DNA of 64,000 nt from the NCBI GenBank assembly GCA_024803745.1, contig JANJXV010000016.1, forward strand, positions 40,715,001 to 40,779,000, in the 5' to 3' direction. Shown piece by piece: positions 45,805-56,711 of the stretch. The translations under genes and the position numbers were made by a program. Position 1 is the stretch's first letter, and each line of letters begins with the position of its first letter. Source of the DNA: Megascapheus bottae. Taxonomy: Eukaryota > Chordata > Mammalia > Rodentia > Geomyidae. The notes under the pieces were generated by a model. That model worked only from the letters and a program-made list of their open reading frames with translations. It was not told the origin of the DNA and searched no databases.

Positions 45805-45912
45805 ATTTTCAGACGATGCTGGTTGGTTTTCAAGAAAGCATCTAGCAAAGGACCCAGAAGGTTAGAAAAATTTCCAGATGAAAAAGCGGCTTATTTCCGA
45901 AACTTTCATAAG
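45805..45912 (+). CDS. DOK6: DOK6 coding exon 2 (PH domain, first part)
   Basis: A 108-nt exon of 36 complete codons. The translation begins [14 protein letters not shown], continues through [16 protein letters not shown] and ends NFHK. This is the beta-strand region of the Dok-family PH domain after the first ~22 residues, which exon 1 encodes. The PH domain recruits the adaptor to membrane phosphoinositides near receptor tyrosine kinases. The acceptor is a pyrimidine-rich tract ending ttgctttcag at 45804, and the donor is AAG|gtaaga at 45913. Both exon ends are phase 0, so the next exon continues directly. [17 protein letters not shown] followed by [15 protein letters not shown] matches DOK6. 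DOK5, as I recall it, has QRCWLV, KFSDERAAYF and RCYHK here. A second AG lies 8 nt inside the exon at 45811-45812; using it would break the frame. Identity is highly likely. Confidence 0.93.
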
Positions 45913-47090
45913 GTAAGACCCGGTGCTCTCTGGCCACTGGAGGTGGGCGAGGGACGGGGGTGATAATCAGGTCGTGGACAAGATGTGCAGATGTTTCCTA
46001 GATAGATGAAATCTGCAGAGGGAAGACACACAAGGCCAGCATAAAATGCCTCTGTTCTAAGAAATGAAGGCATTAGTTTTCTTCCTTCCTTTAATCGTCA
46101 GCTGTAAATGCTAGTGGTGCTTCTGTAGACTGAAAGGCTACTTTTTATTGCTACTTCGCAAAATGAGATGACACATAACTCAACCAGATCATTTCCGGAG
46201 GTGCTGAATAAGCACTTTCTCTCTCCTCAGGTTAATTGTGCACTTGTTACTTTGATTTAAACTCTGGCCAAAATCTAGGAGATAAAACTTTGGAGACCAG
46301 CTTAAGTACTGCTAATTCATTGCTCGTGCATGCCGGAGATTTGGCATACATTTAAGGAATATCAGTGTCCTAAGAATAAAAAGAATAGAAAACATAACTG
46401 CCAGAGGGCAGTTATCTAAAAATATCTTTGATAAAAACCTTAAACCCTGGTCTGTCTTCTGCAGTACTATAGAGGATTTGTGATTTTTGCAATTTAGAAT
46501 TGCAGAAGAATTGTCTACCGGTGGCTTCATAGATAAGTTTAGTAAACATTACTTCTAATTACTCTTTGGTGGCACCATAGAATAAGTCATCTCAAATAAT
46601 ATAATGTATTTCTGGAATCTTATCTTACATGATACATAGTTCTAATTTCTCCTCCTAGTAATAGCATACTTATCAGATAATTCAACTAATCCAGCTACAC
46701 AAATAACTATCGTGGAGATTATATCTAAAGCAGATACTAAAATAGCTGAGCTTCTGTAGTTTGCAGTGAGTTGTAATTAATTGCCAGAAAAATTAAGTTC
46801 AAGTTTCAGTTCCATCGCTTGCTAGTTCGTGCATATGTGGTTTTCTCATGAGTAGCTGCCTTTTTAAATCATCATAATACATATGTCTAGCAAGTATTTG
46901 AGAAATGATGTCTTCAAACAAACAGCATCATATTAGCTGTTCTAGCTGTATAGGATGTTATTTGAATTCTTGAGTTTTACTAGTAGTTTTGTATTACAGT
47001 AATCACTGTAGTTTTGAAAATAAGGTTAAGCTTAATTAGGAATGGCTAGGTCACGAAACATAAGCACCTGACATTTATACTATGAGATGA
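45913..47090. other. Start of intron 2, unassigned
   Basis: No repeat recognised in the first ~1.2 kb after exon 2. A 72-codon minus-strand ORF at 46312-46530 is unremarkable. Confidence 0.45.
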
Positions 47091-47165
47091 TTTTTTAATT
47101 AAACAGAAGGTTACAGTTACATAAGTCAGGCAAAGAGTGCATTTCCCTCTGGACATACCTCAGAT
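47091..47165 (-). mobile_element. L1 3' terminus fragment (antisense)
   Basis: ttttttaattaaacagaagg, ttacagttacataagtcagg and aaagagtgcatttccctc follow the L1 3' terminal block found at several other places in the window. Confidence 0.55.
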
Positions 47166-47174
47166 ATCAGTATC

Positions 47175-47315
47175 AGGAGGCAGTAATGGTGGCACAATCC
47201 TGTGTCCTTGTCACTCCAAGACTGAGGCAGAGGGACTTCAATTTCCCCTTTAAATCTGGCCAAGGGAAAATTGTTAAGTAAAAGTACAACGCCCAGGGAT
47301 CAAGGCCCAGTATAG
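47175..47315 (+). mobile_element. Possible old 7SL-derived SINE remnant
   Basis: ggtggcacaatcctgtgtcc followed by agactgaggcagaggga and tctggccaagg resembles a degraded B1/Alu-like body. A later tcaaggcccagta could be a tRNA-like end. Confidence 0.4.
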
Positions 47316-48544
47316 GCTCAATGCAATTATAAACTGATGTGGGACTATGAATAAACTGTGATGATTAGGCAATATATTAAAATAATAGAATAAGCGAGTG
47401 AACTATTTACAAACTATAAGAGGGATATTGGGAAAATGCACGAAGAATACAATTATTTACTTACCAACTTTAACTCTGTGATATGCTCGATCCAGAAAAT
47501 ACATATTATCAACTAATGAGTATTGATGGTATCATGTAGACATTTGATATGTTTACTGTGAGAGATATCTTCCTGTATAAATCAGTTTTTATACGAAACT
47601 GTTATAAAATGGCATATACTTCTTTAACTTCTTGCTGGAAAAGAATTTGAAATTCAAATCACTAGCATCCGAAGGAGGTTATTAAAAATGCATTAGAGTT
47701 TGAAAATGTAGCTGTATGTAATTGTCATAACAGATATTCAAAACAAATTTATCCTAGATGAAAACTAAACTCAAGCAATTTACATAGGATCAGCTAATAA
47801 ATTTTCCTTAATTTTCTAAGCCGGTGAAAAAGAAACAGCTCATAGAAATGTTAATGAAATAAATGAGAGTGTTTCCTCTAGGGAGGAAACTATAAATAAC
47901 ATCTTTTGGAAGGATGAATGAAGATGGAATAAAGTTCCAGAGATGAAAAATACATAGTATCAGAAAAATGATGCTTGAATTGAGATCTGTCTACTATCTA
48001 AATCCTCTGTAGCCTGGTATTTTAACATCATTCTCTCCCACCAGCCGTCCCCCTCCGTGGCCTTGGCAGGGTTCTATTTAAACTAAGCATTGGAGACAGT
48101 CTCAGACTTATTTCTTGTGATCAAATCTTTATCTGGAAAAACGTCTGTATGATTGATCTGAGTTTGACTTTGAGTATATAGCAGTTTGATTCATCTTAGA
48201 AAAAAAATACTCCTTTCACTTTTTTAAAAGCATTCCCTTAAAAGCAAAATGGCATGGAAGTGAAGGTCCTGACCATGCACAAAGCACAACACTGTCATTT
48301 TGCTTTCAGGAAGAAATGGCTCCAAGCCTGGATGAATGCACACTTAATATCGCGAGGAAAGTGTTCAAAGACTAGCGGACTCGAAAATCTGGATAAAAGT
48401 TTCCAGGGTGAACCACAATAATTTGAATAAAAGTCTCTTCCTCATGCGTTCACTCTTCCAGTCAATATGTGCATCCATCTGCACTCTCGTATCTTGAAGA
48501 AGTTATTGTTTGTTTATAAGCATAAAGCAGCTTTTACCATGCTT

Positions 48545-48545
<1 letters not shown>
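47316..48545. other. Unassigned intronic DNA
   Basis: AT-rich and unique-looking, with no recognised repeat. Confidence 0.4.

Positions 48546-48603
<58 letters not shown>
48546..48603 (+). repeat. (CA)29 microsatellite
   Basis: Uninterrupted dinucleotide run, the longest in the window. The poly-Thr-His ORF around it is an artefact. Confidence 0.98.
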
Positions 48604-48605
<2 letters not shown>

Positions 48606-49083
48606 TGGGTTTGTGGCAGCCATACCCTAACTCATGGTGTTGTGTTTTATCTATAACATAGGGAGTATTCAATGAGATGTATTATTATACAGGATACTAC
48701 ATGGTGAAATGGTCTGGATGAGAGTCCCTGAAATGGTGACTGCAGCCTGACATTAGCAGGAAGGCCAGGAATTAACACCCTTTTCTAGAAGGGGTGGAGG
48801 GCCCTGTGAAGTTGTGATCTCAAAATAACAGGGAACGTTCACACCAGCCTTGATCCTGGTAATATTTGAACTTGAACTACAGTCAATTAAAATTTCTCAA
48901 GTCAAAATATCTCCTGTGAGAAGCATTCTGGTATGGATGATGTCCTGGGAAATACTTGACTTTGTCTCTGGGATTATTTTTTTAACCACTCTAATTTTAT
49001 AACAGATATGGATCAGACTTTTAGAAAATAGCTATGTGATTGGCCTGAGACTGAGTTAGATTATGTGACAGTATAATTGATAT
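48604..49083. other. Unassigned intronic DNA
   Basis: No feature recognised. Confidence 0.4.
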
Positions 49084-49098
49084 AAGAAAATCCACTGC

Positions 49099-49141
49099 CT
49101 AACCCTTCTATTAATTACAATAAAAAAATATATGAAAAAAA
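49099..49141 (+). mobile_element. 43-bp micro-L1 insertion with 15-bp TSD
   Basis: The insert cttctattaattacaata plus an A-rich tail equals the terminal bases of the L1 3' end seen (as the reverse complement) at 18965 and 20006. It is bracketed by the perfect direct repeat aagaaaatccactgc at 49084-49098 and 49142-49156, so this is a complete retrotransposition event truncated to its last few dozen bases. Confidence 0.85.
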
Positions 49142-49440
49142 AAGAAAATCCACTGCTTTTCTTTCTCCTTGGAGATTGAACCACAGGCTCTGAACCACCT
49201 AGGTTGTCACTGTACTACTGATTAACATTATAGTCCTGTCTCACTTTTTAAAATAGCCATTCATTTTCCTTTGTAGGAAGGAAACCCTTATAATGGTTAC
49301 ATCAGCAAATAATACACGATATAATTAAACACATTTCCCTGTGTGCCAAATGCAAACAGCACAATAACACCCAAACTAAAAATATGACTACATGGAAGGC
49401 ATCACGCAAAATACAGGACTATAACTACTATGCAGATAAT

Positions 49441-49630
49441 TTTTTTCCAGTCCTAGGCTTGAGCTCAGGGCCTGAGCACTGTCCTTGGGCTTTCTCAAGG
49501 CTAGAGCTCTACCACTTGAGCCTCAGCACCACTTCTGGCTTTTTTCTACGTATGTGGTACCAAGGAATCGAACCCGAGTCTTCGTGCATGCTAGGCAAGC
49601 ACTTTAACCACTAGGCCAAACTCCCGTCCC
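49441..49630 (-). mobile_element. IDL-Geo SINE, young (antisense)
   Basis: Near-consensus. The sense strand carries the ggttaaagtgc variant also seen at 21703. The flanks share gcagat-attt, an imperfect target-site duplication. Confidence 0.94.
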
Positions 49631-50711
49631 TGTGCAGATCATTTCTATCTCTGATGATGCCTCCAGCAAATCAAGACAATAATTCAATGAAAGAAAAAAA
49701 ATTGAGACCAATTTGCATGATGTGATAGCTTGCAGTATTTTAGAAATTAACTTTACCTGGCAGATCAGATCATATGAGAGAACATTCCATACCACAGTGC
49801 TGTTTTGACATTCATAACTTCCATTATTTCAGGAGCATCTCTTCCATTTCCTAGATTTTGATCTAATATGTTTAGTCTTTCAGAAAATCTGTCCGTGTAT
49901 TATTTTTTAAATTTGGTTTGTGATTGGTTACATCATCATGAAGTTAGAAGACTGAATCTAAGTAACTTGTCACAGCCATCCGGATGCCTTACTGGGTAGA
50001 GGGGGCTTTGGGAAGCCTAGAGGTGAGAGAGGTTGGTCATTGAATGGCCATGTTCATGCTGTTTAGCTTAAGAGAACATTGCGACTAAGAATGCTTGTCC
50101 TTGATCATATCCCTAAATGTCTTGATTTACTTGCCTGTGAGAGCCTCTATGGATATCCCTCTACGGAAAGTTTGAGGACTATTCCCCCGCCATGTGAAAA
50201 TTCTAATCTCCGAGTTTTCTTCCATAGATAGATGGTTCCACTGGCATCTGAGCTACTTCCTTAGGTGGTTTGCTTTTGTTGGGCTTGAGTGTCCCCACCC
50301 ACACATGTGGTTTTTGTCTGTCAAAAGCTTTGTTTGAACTCTTTCTGGGCTGCAGATCTTTGAGACAAGAATCCACAGTGCAAGCCCCAACTCTCCATTA
50401 AAGATTCTCAGTGTGGCTTCTCTGTTTCTCACTGACTCAGTCACCTTACAATGAGATGCCAACCCATGGAAGCAGAGGCATAACTTAATGTCAGTTCTAA
50501 TATGGGTTTATATATGTGTTTCTGTAATTATTTCTAGATGAGGCATTTTCTAAGATGATTTAATATCTGAGTGACTTTGTATTGGTCGAGAGTACAAAGG
50601 CTCATAAGACTTGACGACAAACGTGTTGAATAGTCAAATAGGAGACTCTTTTTATGGTCATTTCAGAGTCCGTGATGTCTATCCCACATGACTGTAAGAA
50701 TGAACTGTCCT
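49631..50711. other. Unassigned intronic DNA
   Basis: No repeat recognised. Confidence 0.4.
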
Positions 50712-50905
50712 AGCCAGGTGCCTGGCCTAGTGGTACAGTGCTTGCCTAGCATGCATGAAGACCCTGGTTTGATTCCTCAGTACGACATACACAGAAAAGG
50801 CTGGAAGTGGTGCTGTGGCTCAAGTGGTAGAGCTCTACCCTTGAGAAAAGTCCAATGACAGTGCTCAGGTCCTGAGTTCAAGCCCCAGACTGGCAAAAAG
50901 AAAAT
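50712..50905 (+). mobile_element. IDL-Geo SINE
   Basis: agccaggtgcctggcctagt, cttgcctagcatgcatgaag, a B-box-like ggtttgattcc and a full Geo monomer ending cagactggcaaaaag. Confidence 0.92.
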
Positions 50906-51890
50906 AAGAATGCATGGACTATACTGACTTTTTTCAATAGTGCCTTTTTTATTATTCTTGGCAATATAGGAAATATACAGAATTAAACATTGAGAATATT
51001 AATGTAAGTTTTGCTCGGTGGTTATAATAAAACATACGTAAATTTTATCAAGTATTGAAGCATACACACAAAGAAATAATACAAATATTTAAATTATTGT
51101 ATGAAAAGCTCAGGAGTGAAGGCTAGAAAGGCTTGCCTATATTAAGTGTAATAATTAAAATAGTAATACATACAAGTTAATATTTTATTGGAAAAATCAA
51201 AATTCTCTTTCCTAATAAAGGTTTATTAAACTTGCTCCTAAAAACTATCTTTTCCCCCTAAATTGAACTTTATCACATGGTTTACAAAGTACTGAAATTA
51301 ATTTTTAAAAAGTATTGGTTAGCTTAATGAGAAGAGTGCAATTTATGTTCTAATACATTTGAGGCCACTTGAAAAAAATCCAAAGGCTAAATTTCATTTT
51401 CCTTTCAAAGGATAATTAGGTTAGCAGTAAACATCAAGCACTTTAACAGACAAGCATTCTCAATGATCATGAAGCAAACTCATAAGATTACAACTTCATA
51501 ACGATTTCAATAACTAGATTTTTTTTCACTTATATGATAGTAAAGTATGTCACTGTAACTTTATAATGGTAAGATCTGAATTCATACTTACTTTACTAAT
51601 ACTTTGTTTAACTTGTACTGTTAGGCTAAGGAGAAAAAAAAGTCATGTAAATACATGCTGTTTTTTAATATTCCCATTTTTATGGAGCAAATATCACCAT
51701 ATTGTTAAGTCTATAGTATCCCTCAAAGTAACTAGAACAAGTAAAATCTAAAATTATGTTTTGTAAAAAAAAATCTGCTTATTTAAAATCTGAAAGTATC
51801 ACGTCTGTAATAGATCCAGAATTAGAGTAGAGATCTTTCTGTAGCAAACCGTGGTTCTGTTTTTTCCTTCCATTATACGGTTTATTATTT
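50906..51890. other. AT-rich, repeat-free intronic DNA
   Basis: About 1 kb without recognised repeats, strongly AT-rich with many TAAT words. Confidence 0.45.
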
Positions 51891-52080
51891 TGCCAGTCCT
51901 GGGGCTTAACCTCAGGGCCTACGCACTCTCCTTAGACACTTATTGCCCAAGGCTAGTGTTCTGCCACTTGAGCTACATCACCACTTCTGGATTTTTCTGT
52001 GTATGTGGTACTGAGGAATTGAACCCAGGGATCCATGCAGGCTAGGCGAGCACTCTACCACTAGGCTACAATCCCAGCTT
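51891..52080 (-). mobile_element. IDL-Geo SINE (antisense)
   Basis: Antisense Geo (gccagtcctggggcttaacc, ctgccacttgagctacatca) and antisense ID-like monomer (gtactgaggaattgaaccca, gctaggcgagcactctacca). Confidence 0.92.
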
Positions 52081-53507
52081 CAACACACAGCTGTAATTTT
52101 TTAATCTTTCATCCTGAGTTGTTTCTGTAGAAAAGATTATATGTCTTTCATCATTGACATGTCTGCATATGATACCATAAATTTGATAAGGATTGTTCTT
52201 TGAAGTAAATAAGCATCAATCATCTGATTCCTCATTTGAGTACATTTACATTTGGGCTAGTTCTGTTATTTCTCAGACATTATTCTCAACTGTTGATAAT
52301 GGTACTTATGGATTTGGATCTGAACATTAGAAATAGTGTTAGATAATTTTTCCTTTAATTCATGTTCTTTAAAATAATTAATTGCAATGACCTCATTAAA
52401 CTTAAATCAGCATTTTGTGCTCACATAGCCTTCTGAAAGTCAGTTTTCTATAAATAACTTGTTACATTTTTGAATGATGAAAATTTTTCTGATTTTACTA
52501 TTGAAAAGGTCTAAAATTTCACAGTTAATAAATGTTGAACATTTTAATGTCACATTGGCAAGTTTTAGCCTAATAAAGGCATTTTTACTTCCATTATTGC
52601 AGAACTTTATATTGAAAAGTTGTGTTCATCTAAGTATTACAGTACATAGTAACAAAATAATAAATCCATTCTGATACCGAGAGCAAAAACAAAGATAGGA
52701 GATTCAAATATGCCCAGTCTTAGCCTACATCTCTGTGCTTCAGAACTCTTTTAAAATGAGACCTTCTACGCCTCATTTCTACTTTTTACTTTCATATGTC
52801 ATCTCTCTAGTTTCTTTAAGAGATGATAGCACCCATCTGTAAATGACCACAAAAGCCCACTTTATTCGGGAAGCCACAGGAGCTGCAGAAAGAGGCAAAC
52901 CCACTTCTAAATGTAAATTTTACAGAACAGCAAACACTGCTAGCACTGCATTAGGCACCAGATTCTTCAAAGCCTGAAACTGGACATTCACATGTGCCTG
53001 CTGCATTTTATTTTTGTTATGAGAACACAAAAAATAGAATTTCAGCCTTCTCTTACACCTATCAATTAAATGTTTAGGAAAAGCCTTCAAGATTTTAAAT
53101 TTTCATCTATCATGTGGTAAAGGCATTATTTTATAAAATATAAACTTATAGCAAAACCTTGCTTTTATGATCTTGACAATAATTCTTCAGCAATTTTCAA
53201 CATTGTTTTTAGGCCTTCATTTGTAGGCTATGTATAGGGAAGATTAATGACAACTTAAAATGTATATTTACTTTTCAAATATAACTTCTTAACTTATTGG
53301 GCTAGAATAATATTTGGCTTAAACATTTCTTGAGCTAATTATCTCTAATTGTTTAAGCATCTAAAAGTTAAAAGGTGATATAAATTTTTGTTTTTTCAAA
53401 AACAGATATTCTTCTCTTTCTCCTCAGGTTACTAATCCTCAGAAATGATAAAAATATTGTTGTCTAATTTGTTTTTAATAAGAGGAAATTAATATTTAGA
53501 GGTGGAA
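52081..53507. other. AT-rich, repeat-free intronic DNA
   Basis: About 1.4 kb with no recognisable transposon. It is the best candidate stretch in intron 2 for conserved regulatory sequence (see findings). Confidence 0.45.
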
Positions 53508-53602
53508 TTATGTATATATACATAATATACATGTATACATATATACATGTGTGTATATAATGTATAAATTATGCATACACATACGTAGGTATACACATGG
53601 TT
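53508..53602 (+). repeat. Degenerate TATACATA low-complexity tract
   Basis: Repeated tatacata and acatgtatac words able to form hairpins. Confidence 0.8.
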
Positions 53603-55079
53603 TGTTTTGTATACGTAACAAAAATTTAGTCTGTTATTTTTTTAAATGAGTGATCTTACCCATCTTTATTTTGCATATTAATTTTCAGGGAGATGAGTAT
53701 TAGCAGAGAGATCGCTATAACTAAGGGACGTATTGAGGTAACGTTTTTAGATAGTGGCAGAGCTCTAGGCTTCTGGGGTCTATGTACACATACTCATCTA
53801 GAAAGGAGCCTTGTGTAATGGCCAAGAAATCTAGGCCACTCTCTAATTTCAGATCAGTGACAAGTAACATAAACCTCTTAAAACTGTAGCCACAATGATA
53901 TCTTACAGGATTGTTTTATATGGTAGAAACACCCCCTTAGCCATGCATTGATCTCTTCAGTTGTGTCTGCGCTACCGTGTCTTCAGCAGTGCCAGAGATC
54001 CACCTTCAAAGACAAAAGACTTCAGCGTCAACATGATGACATATTCCTATACGTTTGTGTATACTACCAATGTATTTCTACCCAGGTATTTTTATGTAAA
54101 TTTTCTTCAGGCACTTTAAGTTACCCATGGAATTGGGTATTTTCTGCTCAGCAGTATCCTTTATTTACAGTTAAGACACGATAAAGTGAAAGCAAGTTTA
54201 ATTCAAGACGTCAGCCACAATGCTCCATGTTAGACCCATGCAAAAGGCCCGGCTGTTGAAGATGTCAGACACGGAGCCCCTGTCATCACCAGAGCTGCTC
54301 TGTGCACTCTTCAGTGTAATGTGCAGTGGTTTATTTCCTCTGACCATCAACCTTCCTATCCATCGTACGGGCAACTTACCTATTTGGAGAGAATTATTAG
54401 GAAAAGTTCTGTTGGCCTAACATAGATGAAGCTCAAAAACATGTGAATCCTCAAAAAGGGACATTTTTTTGGAGGTAGGGATGTGGCCATCACAAAACTA
54501 ATTGAGGGGAAAATAGGAATATATACTTTAAGCTGAAATCGCATCATCATGTTTTTCTACTGCCCCCATTCCTCTCATGCTAGGCATTTGGCACTCATTC
54601 ATTCTGGATCTTTCTATACAAAGGATTTATAAGCTTTTCTCTAAATGACTGAATTCCTAAAATGTAAAACTTGAACTTTGTCATTGGCAGGTGTCTCTCA
54701 TCCTATCAGGAGCCTGTACAGTAGACAGGAGTGTGGGGAGAGATGAGGTACTGATAACAAACTGTCTCCTACAGATGTTTAATGAGAATTCTCTTTGTTC
54801 CACAACAACCATTGGTCATTGAGACTGCTGTGTTAATAAAGAGCAGTGTGGAGTTACTCTAGTCAATCCTCGTGGTATATTATTTCAAAATACAGCAAAC
54901 TATAACCTATGAGCAAAGGAAAAGGCATAGTGGACGAAAGGGGCTCGAATTAACCAGGCATTAATAGAGTTATTTATTGGAAAGTGGTTTAAGGCAATAA
55001 TAATTCATTCTTTGTTCCAGTCTTTAACTATAGAATATACAAGGTATATGAAGTAAAAAAAATTCTTTTCTTCTTTAAG
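53603..55079. other. End of intron 2, unassigned
   Basis: No repeat recognised. Ends in the T-rich tract and acceptor of exon 3. Confidence 0.45.
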
Positions 55080-55194
55080 GTAACAGAGCTTCACAACATC
55101 AAAAATATAACCAGACTGCCTCGAGAAACGAAGAAGCATGCTGTGGCAATTATCTTTCATGATGAAACGTCAAAGACATTTGCTTGCGAGTCAG
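55080..55194 (+). CDS. DOK6: DOK6 coding exon 3 (PH domain, middle part)
   Basis: A 115-nt exon with 38 codons plus the first base of a codon completed in exon 4. The translation starts [19 protein letters not shown], passes through [15 protein letters not shown] and ends ACES. The acceptor is a strong pyrimidine tract ending ttctttaag at 55079, and the donor is TCAG|gtaaga at 55195. The exon starts in phase 0, matching the end of exon 2, and ends in phase 1. The residues form the middle and later strands of the PH domain. [19 protein letters not shown] separates it from DOK5, whose equivalent as I recall it is KNVARLPKSTKKHAIGIYF. The fourth residue is Leu (codon ctt); I recall Phe in human DOK6 but could not check. 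No frameshift or stop is present, so the gene looks intact. Confidence 0.94.
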
Positions 55195-56014
55195 GTAAGA
55201 CAGACAATTACAGTTTTATCTACAGCTTGAGGAAACGGAATTGCTTTTGAAACAGTGACCCAGACAAAAGACGATACACATCTGAGTGGTTTGGCTTTGT
55301 GCAATGACAGTGTGTGCTGGAGGCTTTCGGGAAGTTCAGATGTTGATTTCTAAGGTGTTTGGGATTTTTTCTTACCTCTCTGTCTCTAGATTTTGCTCCC
55401 AGGTGGTCAGCAGACTTATGAGATTTCTGCTCAGGTTCCGAGAGTTAAGTAAACAGTGTCTAGCCACACTGACGTGAACTCCTGACTTGTATTCTGCTTT
55501 GTGCAGAGTGTAGCCATAGGCACTAGCTAGTGCAATGATGGGGTGAGATGTGCAAAAGGCCTAACAAAGCACAACCAAACTCCCCAGATGTTTCCAAACA
55601 GAACTCAGAACACTTTGCTGCCTTCTCTGATTCTTAGTGCTACAAGCAAATACATTTCAGGTTGTGTTCTAGCATGTCAGTTCATAAAGCGCTCTGACAG
55701 CAGCGACACACAAGCATGTGGTAGTATGAACATGCAGCATTTTCTGTGTTAGAATCTCTGTGCTACATACCTTATTTGCTGCATTGTTTGATGAAATGGT
55801 CTTTTCTTTGTATAATGCATTTTGGCAAAGACTACTAAAGGTTTGACAGATGTGAAATTAAAACAATAATGAAGGCTTTATGGAAAGGTTTATTGTGTAT
55901 GTAAATTGAAAACAAAAGAGTCCAGTTTTACATGTTTTAACTGGGTACTTTTAATTAATGTTAGGATGTTATACTTAAGTCTGGTCATTTCACTTAGCCT
56001 AACTAAGACTGCTT
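55195..56014. other. Start of intron 3, unassigned
   Basis: No repeat recognised in the ~820 bp after exon 3. Confidence 0.45.
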
Positions 56015-56222
56015 GGGCTGGGAATGTGGCTTCGTAGTGGAGTGCTTGCCTAGCATGCATGAAGCCCTGGGTTCGATTCCTAGGCACCAAATAAATAGAA
56101 AAAACCTGGAAGTGGCTCTGTGGCTCAGTAGTAGTAGTAGAGCACTAGCCCTGAGCACAGAGAGGCTCAGAGACAGAGCCCAGACTCTGAGTCCAGCCCC
56201 AGGACCAGCAAAAAGAAAAATA
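56015..56222 (+). mobile_element. IDL-Geo SINE
   Basis: gggctgggaatgtggcttcg begins the ID-like monomer, with a B box gggttcgattcc. The Geo monomer carries a small expansion, tcagtagtagtagtagagca. The tail is A-rich. Confidence 0.92.
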
Positions 56223-56339
56223 GAAAAATGACAACTTGACTTACATATAAATGAAAACCTTTCATTAATCCTCCTTGTAAGGACGCTACACATCAACTTT
56301 TACTTGGCACATGAACTGGGTTTAAGAATATTATCGATG

Positions 56340-56534
56340 GGCTGGGTGGCTTCATGGTAGAGTTCTTGCCTGGCATGCATGAAGCCCTGGGTTCGATTCC
56401 TCAGCACCACTTAAGCAGAAAAGGCCAAAGGTGGCATTGTGGTTCAAATGGTAGAGTGCTCGCCTTGAGCACAAAGCAGCTCAGGGACAGTGCCCAGGCA
56501 CTGAGTTCAAGTTCCAGGATTGGCAAAAAAAAAT
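56340..56534 (+). mobile_element. IDL-Geo SINE, second copy of a pair
   Basis: Same orientation as the copy 120 bp upstream: ggctgggtggcttcatggta, gggttcgattcctcagca, then a Geo monomer with ggttcaaatggtagagtgct. Confidence 0.91.
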
Positions 56535-56711
56535 TTCTGTAATGAGAATAATTAGAAATGCTTACATCTCAAGAGAATACTTGAAAAAATAGTTACATAA
56601 CTTTATCCCGAAGTAATTATGCAATCAATAGAAATGTTTCTTATTCTTTATGAAGTTTAATTCTTCATCCAATATAGCTATCAGAGAAATACATGCTTAA
56701 GTAAATCATGG
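56535..56711. other. Unassigned intronic DNA
   Basis: Short unique-looking spacer between SINEs. Confidence 0.4.

Larger units (their letters stand above)
45913..55079 (+). other. DOK6: DOK6 intron 2 (complete, 9,167 bp)
   Basis: Bounded by donor gtaaga at 45913 and an acceptor ending taag at 55079. It contains an old SINE remnant and an L1 3' end near 47.1-47.3 kb, a (CA)n tract at 48.55 kb, a 43-bp micro-L1 at 49.1 kb and three IDL-Geo SINEs (49.4, 50.7 and 51.9 kb). A repeat-free, AT-rich stretch runs from about 52.1 to 53.5 kb. No additional exon was recognised: the ORFs here are short and have no splice-site support. Confidence 0.88.

Noticed and set aside
48300..48375. Possible cassette exon (ttgctttcag acceptor followed by an open stretch)
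   Set aside because: No good donor at a sensible distance, no similarity to DOK6, and the exon 2 and exon 3 phases already join correctly without it.
48467..48661. Thr-His repeat ORF
   Set aside because: Translation of the (CA)29 microsatellite.
56003..56296. 97-codon minus-strand ORF
   Set aside because: Antisense translation of an IDL-Geo SINE. The same peptide pattern recurs at other SINE copies (3912, 7010, 21719).
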